From Flavobacterium sp. UBA807 (GTDB taxonomy: Bacteria; Bacteroidota; Bacteroidia; Flavobacteriales; Flavobacteriaceae), in contig DBIH01000195.1 of NCBI GenBank assembly GCA_002296885.1, forward strand, positions 1-27,399: DNA of 27,399 nt, read 5' to 3'. The notes beneath the pieces are model-generated. The model saw only the letters and a list, made by a program, of their open reading frames with translations, had not been told where the DNA came from and did no database searches. Within the stretch, counting starts at the first letter, position 1. Every line of letters starts with the position of its first letter. Positions 6,717 through 14,691 of this stretch are shown here, in pieces. Both the position numbers and the translations under genes were made by a program.

Positions 6717-8105
6717 TTATTGTTTTTTTACTATTTGTGCCATTAACTCTGCTTCGGCTACTAATTTTCCATTAGCGTAAGCACTTGCCTGCATGTGGCA
6801 AATTCCTCTACGGATTGGCGAAATCAAATCACATTTAAATACAAGAGTATCGCCTGGCAATACTTTATGTTTAAACTTCACGTTGTCAATTTTCATGAAG
6901 TAGGTTAGGTAATTTTCGGGATCAGGGACAGAACTCAAGATTAAGATTCCACCCGATTGTGCCATTGCTTCTACAATAATAACACCCGGCATTACAGGTG
7001 CCCCGGGAAAATGTCCAACAAAGAATGTTTCATTCATTGTTACATTTTTCAAACCAACTACGTGGCTGTCCGACATTTCAATAATCCTGTCGATGAACAA
7101 AAATGGCGGTCTGTGCGGAAGAATACTCATAATTTTATGAATATCCATTAAAGGCTCTTTGTTTAAATCATAAACCGGAATTTGATTTTTCTGTTCAATC
7201 TTAATCATTTTGGACAATTTTTTTGCAAACTGTGTATTAACAAAATGTCCGGGTTTGTTAGCAATTACTTTTCCTTTAATACGGGTACCCACCAAAGCTA
7301 AATCTCCAATAACGTCAAGCAGTTTGTGACGTGCCGCTTCATTTGGATAATGTAAGGTAAGATTATCTAAGATGCCGTTAGGTTTTACCGATATAGAATC
7401 TTTTCCAAATGCAACCTTAAGGTTTTCAATTGTTTTTGGCGAGATTTCTTTATCAACATAAACAATTGCGTTATTTAAATCGCCTCCTTTAATCAGACCA
7501 TTATCCAGCAATGTCTCTAATTCATGCAGAAAACTAAACGTTCGGGCATCGGCAATCTCAGTTTTAAAGTCTGAAATATTTTTCATCGTCGCATTTTGAG
7601 TACCCAAAACTTTGGTTCCAAAATCAACCATAGTTGTCACCTGGTAATCATCCGCAGGCATTAAAAGAATTTCACTTCCTGTAGTTTCATCTGTAAAAGA
7701 AATAACTTCTTTAACTATATAATAATTGCGCTCAGCATCCTGTTCTACAACTCCGGCTTTCTCGATTGCTTCAACAAAATACTTAGATGAACCGTCCATA
7801 ATTGGCGGTTCCGATTCGTTTAGTTCTATGATTACATTATCAACATCGCAACCTACGAAAGCTGCAAGAACATGCTCTGACGTTTGGATTTTTACTCCTA
7901 ATTTTTCAAGGTTTGTTCCTCTTTGCGTGTTTACAACATAATTGGCATCCGCTTCAATTATTGGACTTCCTTCTAAATCTACTCTCACAAAAGTATAACC
8001 GTTATTCACAGGCGCCGGTTTGAAAGTCATTTTAACTTCCTTTCCGGTGTGCAATCCAACTCCGGTAAGGGAAATTTCGTTTTGGATGGTTTTTTGTTTA
8101 ACCAT
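6717..8105 (-). CDS. lpxC: LpxC-FabZ fusion: UDP-3-O-acyl-GlcNAc deacetylase and 3-hydroxyacyl-ACP dehydratase
   Basis: A 462-residue two-domain enzyme. Residues 1 to about 305 are LpxC, the zinc-dependent deacetylase that commits the cell to lipid A synthesis; zinc ligands are H78 (TSEHVLAAF), H260 and D264 (ARHKLLDVIGD). Residues from about 315 to 462 are FabZ, the hot-dog dehydratase of fatty acid elongation, with H365 in GHFPGAPVMPG and E379 in VEAMAQ. The two enzymes compete for 3-hydroxyacyl-ACP (through LpxA), so the fusion ties lipid A and phospholipid supply in a fixed ratio. The fusion is usual in Bacteroidota. The gene starts 17 bases after lpxD. LpxC stability control as in enterobacteria cannot be judged from the sequence. 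Confidence 0.97.
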   Translation of the reverse strand: MVKQKTIQNEISLTGVGLHTGKEVKMTFKPAPVNNGYTFVRVDLEGSPIIEADANYVVNTQRGTNLEKLGVKIQTSEHVLAAFVGCDVDNVIIELNESEPPIMDGSSKYFVEAIEKAGVVEQDAERNYYIVKEVISFTDETTGSEILLMPADDYQVTTMVDFGTKVLGTQNATMKNISDFKTEIADARTFSFLHELETLLDNGLIKGGDLNNAIVYVDKEISPKTIENLKVAFGKDSISVKPNGILDNLTLHYPNEAARHKLLDVIGDLALVGTRIKGKVIANKPGHFVNTQFAKKLSKMIKIEQKNQIPVYDLNKEPLMDIHKIMSILPHRPPFLFIDRIIEMSDSHVVGLKNVTMNETFFVGHFPGAPVMPGVIIVEAMAQSGGILILSSVPDPENYLTYFMKIDNVKFKHKVLPGDTLVFKCDLISPIRRGICHMQASAYANGKLVAEAELMAQIVKKQ

Positions 8106-8122
8106 TGTATGCGTATTTAAGT

Positions 8123-9148
8123 TTAGTTCGAATTATTATTCTTTTTCAAATCTTCTAAATCGGCCACAATCTTAGGCAGATTTCTGAAATGAACATACGA
8201 CTTATTCCAGTCGCTATAATTGAAAGAAGGAGAACCTTGCAAAACTTCGCCATCTTTAATATTTTTTCCGATTCCTGATTGTGCCTGAATCCTGACATTA
8301 TCGCCAATTATCAAATGCCCTGCAAATCCAACCTGTCCGCCAATCATACAATTTTTTCCAATTTTAGTTGAACCTGCAATTCCGGTTTGAGCAGCAATAA
8401 CTGTATTTTCTCCAATTTCAACATTGTGTGCAATCTGAATTTGATTATCAAGCTTAACGCCTTTTCGGATGATTGTTGACCCCAAAGTTGCACGATCGAT
8501 AGTTGTGCATGAACCAACTTCAACATCGTCTTCCAAAATTACATTTCCTATTTGTGGAACTTTACTGTATGTTCCGTCTTCCTGTGGGGCGAAACCAAAT
8601 CCGTCTGAACCAATAATCGTTCCCGAATGGATTACACAATTATTCCCAATTACCGATTCTGAATAAATCCTTGCTCCGGCAAAGAAGATGCAATCATCGC
8701 CAATTGTTACATTATCTCCAATAAATGAATTCGGATAAATCTTGACATTTTTTCCTATGGTAACATTTTTTCCTATGTAACTGAAACTGCCTAAATAAAG
8801 ATGCTCACCATAAGTTACATTCTCCGAAATTACCGATGGCTGCTCTATTCCTGACTTCATCAACTTTACCTGATTGTAATATTCGAGCAGTTTTGAAAAA
8901 GACTTATAAGCATCATCAACCTTAATAAGTGTTGTTGTTAAATCATTTTCAGGAACAAAATCGGCACCGACAATCGTAATCGTTGCGGCCGTTGTATATA
9001 TATAATTTGCATATTTTGGGTTAGCCAAAAATGTCAACGAACCTTCAGTTCCTTCTTCAATTTTGGCTAATTTGAACACTTCAGCATCTGGGTTTCCAAC
9101 CACTTCGCCTTCAAGAATTCCCGCTATTTGTGCTGCTGTAAATTTCAT
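8123..9148 (-). CDS. lpxD: UDP-3-O-acylglucosamine N-acyltransferase
   Basis: LpxD adds the N-linked 3-hydroxyacyl chain to UDP-3-O-acyl-glucosamine, the third lipid A step. The 341 residues match the family length: a uridine-binding N-terminal domain (1-100), hexapeptide beta-helix (about 105-300) and a C-terminal helix that binds ACP. The catalytic histidine is H241 in [14 protein letters not shown], with H278 in GQVGFAGH also conserved. It is the first gene of the operon lpxD-lpxC/fabZ-lpxA-efp-lpxD2-NTF2-like. A perfect -7 box lies 28 bases upstream, inside the 56-base gap to the HD-domain gene. This copy, not the one at 4325-5254, has the canonical features. Confidence 0.96.
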   Translation of the reverse strand: MKFTAAQIAGILEGEVVGNPDAEVFKLAKIEEGTEGSLTFLANPKYANYIYTTAATITIVGADFVPENDLTTTLIKVDDAYKSFSKLLEYYNQVKLMKSGIEQPSVISENVTYGEHLYLGSFSYIGKNVTIGKNVKIYPNSFIGDNVTIGDDCIFFAGARIYSESVIGNNCVIHSGTIIGSDGFGFAPQEDGTYSKVPQIGNVILEDDVEVGSCTTIDRATLGSTIIRKGVKLDNQIQIAHNVEIGENTVIAAQTGIAGSTKIGKNCMIGGQVGFAGHLIIGDNVRIQAQSGIGKNIKDGEVLQGSPSFNYSDWNKSYVHFRNLPKIVADLEDLKKNNNSN

Positions 9149-9176
9149 CTAATCTGAAAATTTTTTTTCATGGTCA

Positions 9177-9184
9177 CAAAAGTA
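9177..9184 (-). promoter_or_regulatory. -7 promoter box TACTTTTG for the lipid A operon
   Basis: Perfect TAnnTTTG match 28 bases before the lpxD ATG, in a gap with no other feature. The -33 region is T-rich without a clear TTG. Confidence 0.5.
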
Positions 9185-9204
9185 TGAAAAAATCGATTTT
9201 AATG

Positions 9205-10437
9205 TTAAAATTCTTCAAGTTGTTTTGGGTAACAAATGAAATACTTTGTTACCGGTTTTGACAATGCTTTTAAATTCAGTTGGTCTGAAGCCTCAACAAC
9301 ATCTTCAATGGTTTTGTCTTTCTTTAGAATACTGATTGGTTCCGCATCTTTGCTGTATGCCTGATTTTTGATTTTTCCTTTAAAAATAAAATACTTGGCT
9401 TCCTGTTGCGTGATGTTATGTTCTTTGGCAAAACGATTTGTCATTTCTTCGAGAACTTCAACAGGGAATTTTTCGCTGTTTAATTTGATTTTTGATAAAT
9501 CTCTGTTGATAATCATTTTGCTTAGACTTCTCAATATAAAATCTTCGTGATGCTGCCAGTTTTTCAAAGCACTAACAATATCGTAATCATCAAGTTGTGC
9601 AAAAGTATCTAAATCATTATTTGAAAAATTTTCAAGTGTGATTTTATGCTCCATAAAGAACTTTAACGGACGGCTGCATTCTATTTCAATACCTTTCTGA
9701 AACAATTCTTTAGCCCTCTGAAGTGTTTTGGTTAATGTCAATTCGGCTACCAGACTGGTTTTATGCAAATAGGCCTGCCAATACATTAATCGTCGGGCCA
9801 TCAGGAATTTTTCAATGGAATATATTCCCTTTTCTTCCATAACCAGAGCATCATCCACAACGTTTAACATTTGGATTAACCGGTCGGAATTAATATTGCC
9901 TTCAGCAACACCAGAGTAAAAACTATCACGCTTCAGATAATCCATTCTATCCATATCTAATTGACTTGAAATCAATTGAAGCATAAATTTTCGATGGTAT
10001 TCTCCTTTAAAAACCTCTATTGCCAGACTTAATTCTCCTTTAAAATCTTCATTGAGTTTATTCATAAACAACAATGATATTTCTTCGTGATGAACTTCAA
10101 CAATGCTATGCTCCATTGCATGGGAAAACGGACCGTGACCAATATCATGCAATAAAATAGCGACATACAAGGCATTTTCTTCCTCTTTAGAAATCGAAAC
10201 TCCTTTTGTTCTCAACACTTCAACTGCTTTCTGCATCATGTGCATCGCTCCGATGGCGTGATGAAAACGCGTGTGATGCGCACCCGGATAAACCAAATAA
10301 GACAATCCCATTTGAGTTATACGTCGCAAACGCTGAAAATAAGGGTGCTGTATTAGATCATAAATCAGCGTATTCGGAATGGTAATAAAACCATAAATTG
10401 GATCGTTGAATATTTTTAGTTTGTTGGTATTGCTCAC
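9205..10437 (-). CDS. HD-domain phosphohydrolase (dNTPase/SAMHD1-like family)
   Basis: A 410-residue cytoplasmic protein with the HD metal-site signature in order: RFHHAIG (H59/H60), LLHDIGHGPFSH (H97, D98) and QLDMDRMDYLKRD (D161/D166). The opening IYGFITIP and the QRLRRITQMG stretch (35-43) are typical of the dGTPase/SAMHD1-related group. Members hydrolyse phosphate esters, often dNTPs; the substrate here is unknown. The start codon is GTG at 10437; no ATG lies upstream because a stop codon (TAA) is found at 10441-10443, and the next Met is far inside the domain. It follows menD by 30 bases on the same strand and is probably co-transcribed with it. It ends 56 bases before lpxD, which has its own promoter. 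Confidence 0.87.
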   Translation of the reverse strand: MSNTNKLKIFNDPIYGFITIPNTLIYDLIQHPYFQRLRRITQMGLSYLVYPGAHHTRFHHAIGAMHMMQKAVEVLRTKGVSISKEEENALYVAILLHDIGHGPFSHAMEHSIVEVHHEEISLLFMNKLNEDFKGELSLAIEVFKGEYHRKFMLQLISSQLDMDRMDYLKRDSFYSGVAEGNINSDRLIQMLNVVDDALVMEEKGIYSIEKFLMARRLMYWQAYLHKTSLVAELTLTKTLQRAKELFQKGIEIECSRPLKFFMEHKITLENFSNNDLDTFAQLDDYDIVSALKNWQHHEDFILRSLSKMIINRDLSKIKLNSEKFPVEVLEEMTNRFAKEHNITQQEAKYFIFKGKIKNQAYSKDAEPISILKKDKTIEDVVEASDQLNLKALSKPVTKYFICYPKQLEEF

Positions 10438-10467
10438 TGTTTAGTCAATTTTAGTAAAGATAAACAT

Positions 10468-12129
10468 TTATGCTAATGCCTTAAAATAGTTTGACAACAG
10501 AATATCATTTTCCTTTGTTGGCGTGAAAACTTCCAATATCATTGGTTTGTCGTTTTGATCAAATAGTTTTGTCATACTTTCCTGCAATGAATTTTTATCA
10601 CTTGCAATCAGATAATCAAACTGAAACATTTTGGCCAAATGTTCAGCTGTCAGGCAATGTGAAGTTTCAAAATAGGTGTTGAATGTTTCCGTTTCCTGAT
10701 GTCCAGGCAATATCCTGAAGATACCTCCTCCTCCATTATTAATCAAAATGATTTTGAAATTTTTTGGAATGTAATTATTCCAAAGCGCATTGCTGTCATA
10801 GAAAAAACCAACATCTCCTGTAATGAGAACCGTTGGTTTTTTACTTCCGACGGCAGCACCAATCGCAGTAGAAGTACTTCCGTCTATTCCGCTGGTTCCT
10901 CTGTTGCAGAAAACTTGAATTGTTGAATTGATATCAAATAATTGTGTATAGCGAATAGCTGAACTATTGCTGACTTGCAACTGAATTTCGGTTGGAAGCG
11001 CTGAAAGAATAATTTCAAATGCTTTTAAATCTGAAAATTTGACTTTTGAAAGATAGGCTGCGTGTTTCTTTTTCCGGTATTTCTGTATATCCAGAAATCT
11101 TGCCTTATAATCGCTGTCGGTTGGTTTTATAAAAGGCAGGAACTGTGAGAAAAACTGATTTGGTTCGACCTGAAAATGCTTTGTAAGGATTCCGAATGTA
11201 TCATAAGCCCGCTGTTCATCAATATGCCAGTGATGTCTTGGTTTGTATTTTCTTAGGAAAGCTTTTATTCTTTTTGAAACGATCATCCCACCAAATGTGA
11301 TTAAGATTCTTGGCTGCAATTCTAAAAAATCAGCATTCGAAAAGGTGGTAATTAGCGAATCTATATTGTTGATGAAAGTCGGATTGTGAATGTTTGAAGT
11401 TGTTTCAGTCATTACTACAACTGAAGGCAAAGCTGCTAATTTTTCGAGCCATTCTTCTTCAATAGAGTTTGGAGCGCATTCACCAACCAAAACTAAAATC
11501 CTCGTGCTGTGATTCCATAAAGTGGTATAAGCAATAATATCATCAACACTCACCGATTCATGAACAATATTTAAAGCAGTAACATTAAAATCTACCGAAA
11601 GTTTATTGGTCGTTTCATACAATGGTTCTTCAAAAGGAACATTAATATGAACCGGACCTTTTCGGGCTATAGCCACGTTGATGGCTTCGTTGATAAATAC
11701 ATCATTCAATTCGGAAGCTGTTTCTGTTAGATTTGCATTGTATAAAGAATGATTGATAAAAACATTTTCCTGACGAATGGTCTGACCGTCACCAATATCT
11801 ATTTTATCTGCAGGTCTGTCGGCAGAAATAACAATAAACGGAATCTGGCTGTAAAATGCCTCCGCTAAAGCCGGATAATAATTTAACAATGCTGATCCCG
11901 ATGTACAAACAACAGCCACTGGTTTCTTTGTCTGCTGGGCTATTCCCAGAGCAAAAAAGGCGGCACAACGTTCATCGGCAATACTGTAGCAGTTGAACTT
12001 TGGATTGTTTGTAAATCCAATAGTGAGTGGTGCATTTCTGGAACCCGGTGAAATTATGATATCTTGAACTCCTTTGGCATTACATATTTCGATGATGCTT
12101 TGCGCTAAAGGTATTTTAGGGTAAATCAT
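10468..12129 (-). CDS. menD: SEPHCHC synthase (menaquinone biosynthesis)
   Basis: MenD condenses isochorismate with 2-oxoglutarate, using thiamine diphosphate, to SEPHCHC on the path to menaquinone. The 553 residues match the family. N-terminal signatures are SPGSRNAPL (27-35), the ThDP-activating glutamate in DERCAAFFALG (E53), SADRP (102-106) and GQTIRQ. The C-terminal ThDP/Mg motif starts at GDVG (438) and ends at the NN pair (464-465) in LINNGGGGIF. Menaquinone is the normal quinone of Flavobacteriaceae. A TATATTTG box 20 bases upstream gives a likely promoter, and the HD-domain gene follows 30 bases downstream. No other men gene is in the window. Confidence 0.96.
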   Translation of the reverse strand: MIYPKIPLAQSIIEICNAKGVQDIIISPGSRNAPLTIGFTNNPKFNCYSIADERCAAFFALGIAQQTKKPVAVVCTSGSALLNYYPALAEAFYSQIPFIVISADRPADKIDIGDGQTIRQENVFINHSLYNANLTETASELNDVFINEAINVAIARKGPVHINVPFEEPLYETTNKLSVDFNVTALNIVHESVSVDDIIAYTTLWNHSTRILVLVGECAPNSIEEEWLEKLAALPSVVVMTETTSNIHNPTFINNIDSLITTFSNADFLELQPRILITFGGMIVSKRIKAFLRKYKPRHHWHIDEQRAYDTFGILTKHFQVEPNQFFSQFLPFIKPTDSDYKARFLDIQKYRKKKHAAYLSKVKFSDLKAFEIILSALPTEIQLQVSNSSAIRYTQLFDINSTIQVFCNRGTSGIDGSTSTAIGAAVGSKKPTVLITGDVGFFYDSNALWNNYIPKNFKIILINNGGGGIFRILPGHQETETFNTYFETSHCLTAEHLAKMFQFDYLIASDKNSLQESMTKLFDQNDKPMILEVFTPTKENDILLSNYFKALA

Positions 12130-12148
12130 TGTTGATGCTTAGGGAAGA

Positions 12149-12156
12149 CAAATATA
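12149..12156 (-). promoter_or_regulatory. -7 promoter box TATATTTG for menD
   Basis: Perfect TAnnTTTG match on the minus strand, 20 bases before the menD ATG, in the divergent region shared with the acetyltransferase gene. Confidence 0.5.
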
Positions 12157-12222
12157 CAAAGAAATGTCATTTAAAAAGCTATCATTTTAACCCGAAAATT
12201 AGAGAAAATTAGTTCTTTTTAA

Positions 12223-12230
12223 TACTTTTG
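12223..12230 (+). promoter_or_regulatory. -7 promoter box TACTTTTG for the acetyltransferase gene
   Basis: Perfect TAnnTTTG match ending 5 bases before the ATG at 12236. If used, the transcript would begin at or within a few bases of the start codon, that is leaderless or nearly so. Confidence 0.4.
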
Positions 12231-12235
12231 AAATC

Positions 12236-12733
12236 ATGGAAATCAATATCAGACCTTATCATCCAAAGGATGTCGAAGCAATAGTTGCTATTCTCAATTA
12301 TTATATTGCAAATTCAACTGCATTATATGATTATGAGCCACGGACTTTTGAGCAGCAACAAGCTATTCTTGAAGAGAAACTTAAGAAAGGTTTTCCGGTT
12401 ATCGTTGCAACTATCGACGAGAGAGTCGTTGGTTTTGGTTATTATAGTGAATTCCGTTTTCGGGAAGCTTATAAATACACCGTTGAACATTCGGTTTACG
12501 TAATGCCAAATGAACACGGAAAAGGTATTGGTAAAGTAGTAATTCAGAATTTAATTCGTCTGGCGAAAGAGCAAAGACTCCACACTATGATTGGTGTTAT
12601 TGATTCTGAGAACGAAAGCAGCATTGCTTTTCATGAGCACTTTGGTTTTAAAACCGTTGGCATCATTAAGGAAAGTGGATTTAAGTTTGACCGTTGGCTG
12701 CATAGTGTCATTATGCAGTTAATGCTAGATTAA
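12236..12733 (+). CDS. GNAT N-acetyltransferase, phosphinothricin-acetyltransferase-like
   Basis: A 165-residue single-domain GNAT enzyme that would acetylate an amine with acetyl-CoA in the cytoplasm. The pattern IRPYHPKDVEAIVAILNYYI near the start and the YEPRTFEQ segment are typical of the Pat/Bar subfamily (phosphinothricin, methionine sulfoximine or similar small amino compounds). The acetyl-CoA loop is HGKGIG at residues 94-99, with His where Arg or Gln is more usual, after the strand EHSVYVMP. HEHFGFKTVG (133-142) is the usual motif B end. The true substrate is unknown. The gene diverges from menD and runs tail to tail into the unknown gene at 12730-13104, sharing 4 bases. Confidence 0.88.
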   Translation: MEINIRPYHPKDVEAIVAILNYYIANSTALYDYEPRTFEQQQAILEEKLKKGFPVIVATIDERVVGFGYYSEFRFREAYKYTVEHSVYVMPNEHGKGIGKVVIQNLIRLAKEQRLHTMIGVIDSENESSIAFHEHFGFKTVGIIKESGFKFDRWLHSVIMQLMLD

Positions 12734-13104
12734 ATTATATCAATCCCATTTTCTTCAAGTATTCCTAAAAGATATTCGCTCTGACTTGGATTATATTTTT
12801 CAATTCCACTTTGATACCATTTGGATATAACGTCAATTTGAAAAGCTGTATAACCGTCATCGTTGATGCTGATTCCGAGCATTCCGGCTAACAAAAAATC
12901 TTCGAGAACTTTGTTGGTCACAATCAATTTAGGAATGCCATGGATAATTTTACCATTCAATCTTTCGTATTCAGACCTTCCCAGATCAAACCCGGTATTG
13001 TAAGCATTGCTTTTATTTTCAAGTGCATTGAGATATGGATTTAAACCACTGGCATAACCTTTCAAATAGTCCTGTCTGTATACTGGGTTAAATATATTAT
13101 TCAT
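12730..13104 (-). CDS. Unknown 124-residue protein
   Basis: I do not recognise this family. The protein is soluble, without signal peptide or membrane segment. It has a Tyr/Asn-rich N-terminus with two similar motifs, YLKGYASGLNPY and AYNTGFDLGRSEYERLNG, each with a G-x(3)-G-like turn. A helical C-terminal half ends in QSEYLLGILEENGIDII. It is supported as a real gene by the normal codon use, the perfect -7 box TAGGTTTG 36 bases upstream, and the tail-to-tail fit with the acetyltransferase gene: the bases TTAA at 12730-12733 hold both stop codons. Confidence 0.7.
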   Translation of the reverse strand: MNNIFNPVYRQDYLKGYASGLNPYLNALENKSNAYNTGFDLGRSEYERLNGKIIHGIPKLIVTNKVLEDFLLAGMLGISINDDGYTAFQIDVISKWYQSGIEKYNPSQSEYLLGILEENGIDII

Positions 13105-13139
13105 CGAAATTTTTTTGTGGCGTTAGATATTTGATATGT

Positions 13140-13147
13140 CAAACCTA
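13140..13147 (-). promoter_or_regulatory. -7 promoter box TAGGTTTG for the 124-residue gene
   Basis: Perfect TAnnTTTG match 36 bases before the ATG at 13104, downstream of the glutathione peroxidase terminator. The stretch 13148-13243 holds no other feature beyond AT-rich sequence and a small ACGA/TCGT inverted repeat. Confidence 0.5.
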
Positions 13148-13243
13148 ATAACAATATTTTACTTGTAATATTAAAATCGTTGAAAGGGCTAAAAACTCTT
13201 CAAACCACACCACGAGTGACGTTCGTCGATGGAATTAAAGCAA

Positions 13244-13271
13244 AAAGCCTGATGAAATCTCATCAGGCTTT
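13244..13271 (-). terminator. Rho-independent terminator of the glutathione peroxidase gene
   Basis: Perfect 12-bp stem AAAGCCTGATGA / TCATCAGGCTTT with an AATC loop and a T run on the minus strand, 23 bases after the stop codon. Confidence 0.9.
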
Positions 13272-13294
13272 ACTATGTTTTCAGGATTTAAATC

Positions 13295-13879
13295 TTATTT
13301 CCCGTTGATCCAACCGACAATTTCTGTATCCGTTGGCAATGTTCTTGGTGATAATACTTTTACCAATCTGCCTTGCTCATTAATTAAATATTTCTGGAAA
13401 TTCCATTCAACTTCGCTATCCTGCAGACCATTTTTACTTTTTTGTGTCAGGAATTTGTAAACCGCGTTCATATCATTTCCTTTTACTGAAATTTTACTCA
13501 TCATAGGAAAAGTAACTCCATAATTCATCTGACAAAAATGGGCAATCTGCTCATTGCTTCCCGGTTCCTGAGCTCCAAAATTGTTAGCAGGGAATCCAAC
13601 GATTACAAAGTTTTTATCTTTATATTTTTCATAAATAGCTTCTAAGTCTTTATACTGAGGTGTTAAACCACATTCTGATGCCGTGTTGACCACTAATATC
13701 TTTTTCCCTTTTAATGAAGCAAAGTCAAAATCTTTGCCATATAAATCTTTTACTTTGAATTGATAGATAGTTTCGGTTGAAACCGGTGTTTGTGTTTCCA
13801 TTTTCTTTTTATTGTTTTGCGCCTGATTCTGGCAGGTAAATAGTATTGAAATTGTTAGTATTAATATGGCTTTTTTCAT
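13295..13879 (-). CDS. Glutathione peroxidase family protein, exported
   Basis: A 194-residue thioredoxin-fold peroxidase that reduces H2O2 or organic peroxides; bacterial cysteine forms often use thioredoxin rather than glutathione. The catalytic set is complete: peroxidatic C70 in NTASECGLTPQY (Cys in place of selenocysteine), Q104 in NNFGAQEPG, and W159-N160 in VEWNFQKYL. C116 could be the resolving cysteine. The N-terminus MKKAILILTISILFTCQNQAQ looks like a signal peptide. C16 might serve as a lipoprotein cysteine, although T before it is not ideal, so cleavage after QAQ is the alternative. A shorter start at M27 would give a cytoplasmic protein, but the clear signal sequence argues against it. 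It fits a periplasmic role beside the diheme peroxidase. Confidence 0.93.
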   Translation of the reverse strand: MKKAILILTISILFTCQNQAQNNKKKMETQTPVSTETIYQFKVKDLYGKDFDFASLKGKKILVVNTASECGLTPQYKDLEAIYEKYKDKNFVIVGFPANNFGAQEPGSNEQIAHFCQMNYGVTFPMMSKISVKGNDMNAVYKFLTQKSKNGLQDSEVEWNFQKYLINEQGRLVKVLSPRTLPTDTEIVGWINGK

Positions 13880-13949
13880 GATTATTTTTTTATAAAATTA
13901 AACATTATTTCAGCAGTTAGTGTTATACAATTGCTAAAATTTACTAAAC

Positions 13950-14049
13950 AAAAAGTCCGGCGACTAAATCAATCGCCGGACTCCTAACAAAACATGATAG
14001 AAATATATTTCCATCAACCAAAACCCTGAAAGAACTTTTCCATAGCAGA
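13950..14049 (-). ncRNA. Candidate small RNA (orphan terminator) between gpx and the sigma factor gene
   Basis: A strong minus-strand terminator (13954-13982) has no gene upstream of it, because the next gene (14161) points the other way. Some 75-100 bases upstream lies an imperfect -7 box, TAAGTTCG (14056-14063). The putative RNA has an internal hairpin (GATGGAAA / TTTCTATC, 13996-14015) before the terminator. It also holds two overlapping micro-ORFs (9 and 16 codons), so a leader peptide or tiny protein is possible. Boundaries are inferred. Confidence 0.45.
13954..13982 (-). terminator. Rho-independent terminator with no upstream gene
   Basis: Perfect 10-bp GC-rich stem AGTCCGGCGA / TCGCCGGACT, 9-base loop, followed on the minus strand by TTTTTG. 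It lies upstream of the glutathione peroxidase gene and insulates it from transcription coming from the sigma factor side. Confidence 0.85.
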
Positions 14050-14109
14050 TTCTTCCGAACTTATATACGAAATGAGGATAAATTTGGTTTCCTGCTTATT
14101 TTTAATTCA

Positions 14110-14143
14110 TTTGTTAAATTTTACAATAGTTTATTTAACTTTA
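14110..14143 (+). promoter_or_regulatory. Possible promoter of the sigma/anti-sigma operon
   Basis: TTTG at 14110-14113 and TAACTTTA at 14136-14143 are 22 bases apart, which fits the Bacteroidota -33/-7 arrangement with one mismatch in the -7 box. The ATG follows 17 bases later. An ECF-type autoregulated promoter cannot be excluded. Confidence 0.35.
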
Positions 14144-14160
14144 CACTAAATGTTTTCGAT

Positions 14161-14691
14161 ATGACACAAGAAGAATTATTACCGTTGCTCTTAAGAAAAG
14201 AAGAAAGAGCCTTTACTCTGTTATATGATATGTATTCCAAAAGTCTTTTTAGTGTTATTACTAACCTAATAAAAGACCACGAAGAAGCCGAAGATGTGCT
14301 TCAGGAAGTTTTTGTAAAGATTTGGAAAAACATCGAAACCTATAATCAAAGTAAAGGAAGATTATATACTTGGATGCTGAATATCACAAGAAATGCCGCA
14401 ATTGATAAACTGCGCTCCAAAGGTTATAACAACAGTCAAAAAAACCTATCATCAGACAATTTCGTACATCTGTTGGATGACAGTAATAAGCTAACAAATA
14501 GAATTGACAGCATTGGATTACGAGAGTTTGTAAACAAACTAAAACCAAAATGCATTCAGTTAATCGATTTATTGTTCTTCAAAGGATTTACCCAGCAGGA
14601 AGCATCGGAAGAATTGTCAATTCCGCTTGGAACTGTTAAGACCCAAAACAGAATGTGCATGAACGACCTACGAAACTTTTTAAAAATATAA
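14161..14691 (+). CDS. ECF-type RNA polymerase sigma factor
   Basis: A 176-residue group 4 sigma factor. Region 2 (about 20-90) contains the -10 recognition and core-binding helix with DHEEAEDVLQEVFVKIWKNI (39-58) and GRLYTWMLNITRNAAIDKLRS. Region 4 (about 120-172) contains the helix-turn-helix FTQQEASEELSIPLGTVK followed by QNRMCMNDLRNFL. It directs polymerase to a small regulon once released from its partner. The partner is encoded directly downstream, with the ATG overlapping the TAA stop by one base, so the two are translationally coupled. The lack of a nearby TonB receptor or FecR argues against the common carbohydrate or iron-uptake type and for a stress or envelope type related to SigK. 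Confidence 0.95.
   Translation: MTQEELLPLLLRKEERAFTLLYDMYSKSLFSVITNLIKDHEEAEDVLQEVFVKIWKNIETYNQSKGRLYTWMLNITRNAAIDKLRSKGYNNSQKNLSSDNFVHLLDDSNKLTNRIDSIGLREFVNKLKPKCIQLIDLLFFKGFTQQEASEELSIPLGTVKTQNRMCMNDLRNFLKI

Noticed and set aside
9205..10437. HD-domain protein as an antiviral dNTPase of a defence system
   Set aside because: It is in a housekeeping menD-lpxD context with no neighbouring defence gene. The SAMHD1-like fold alone does not imply defence.
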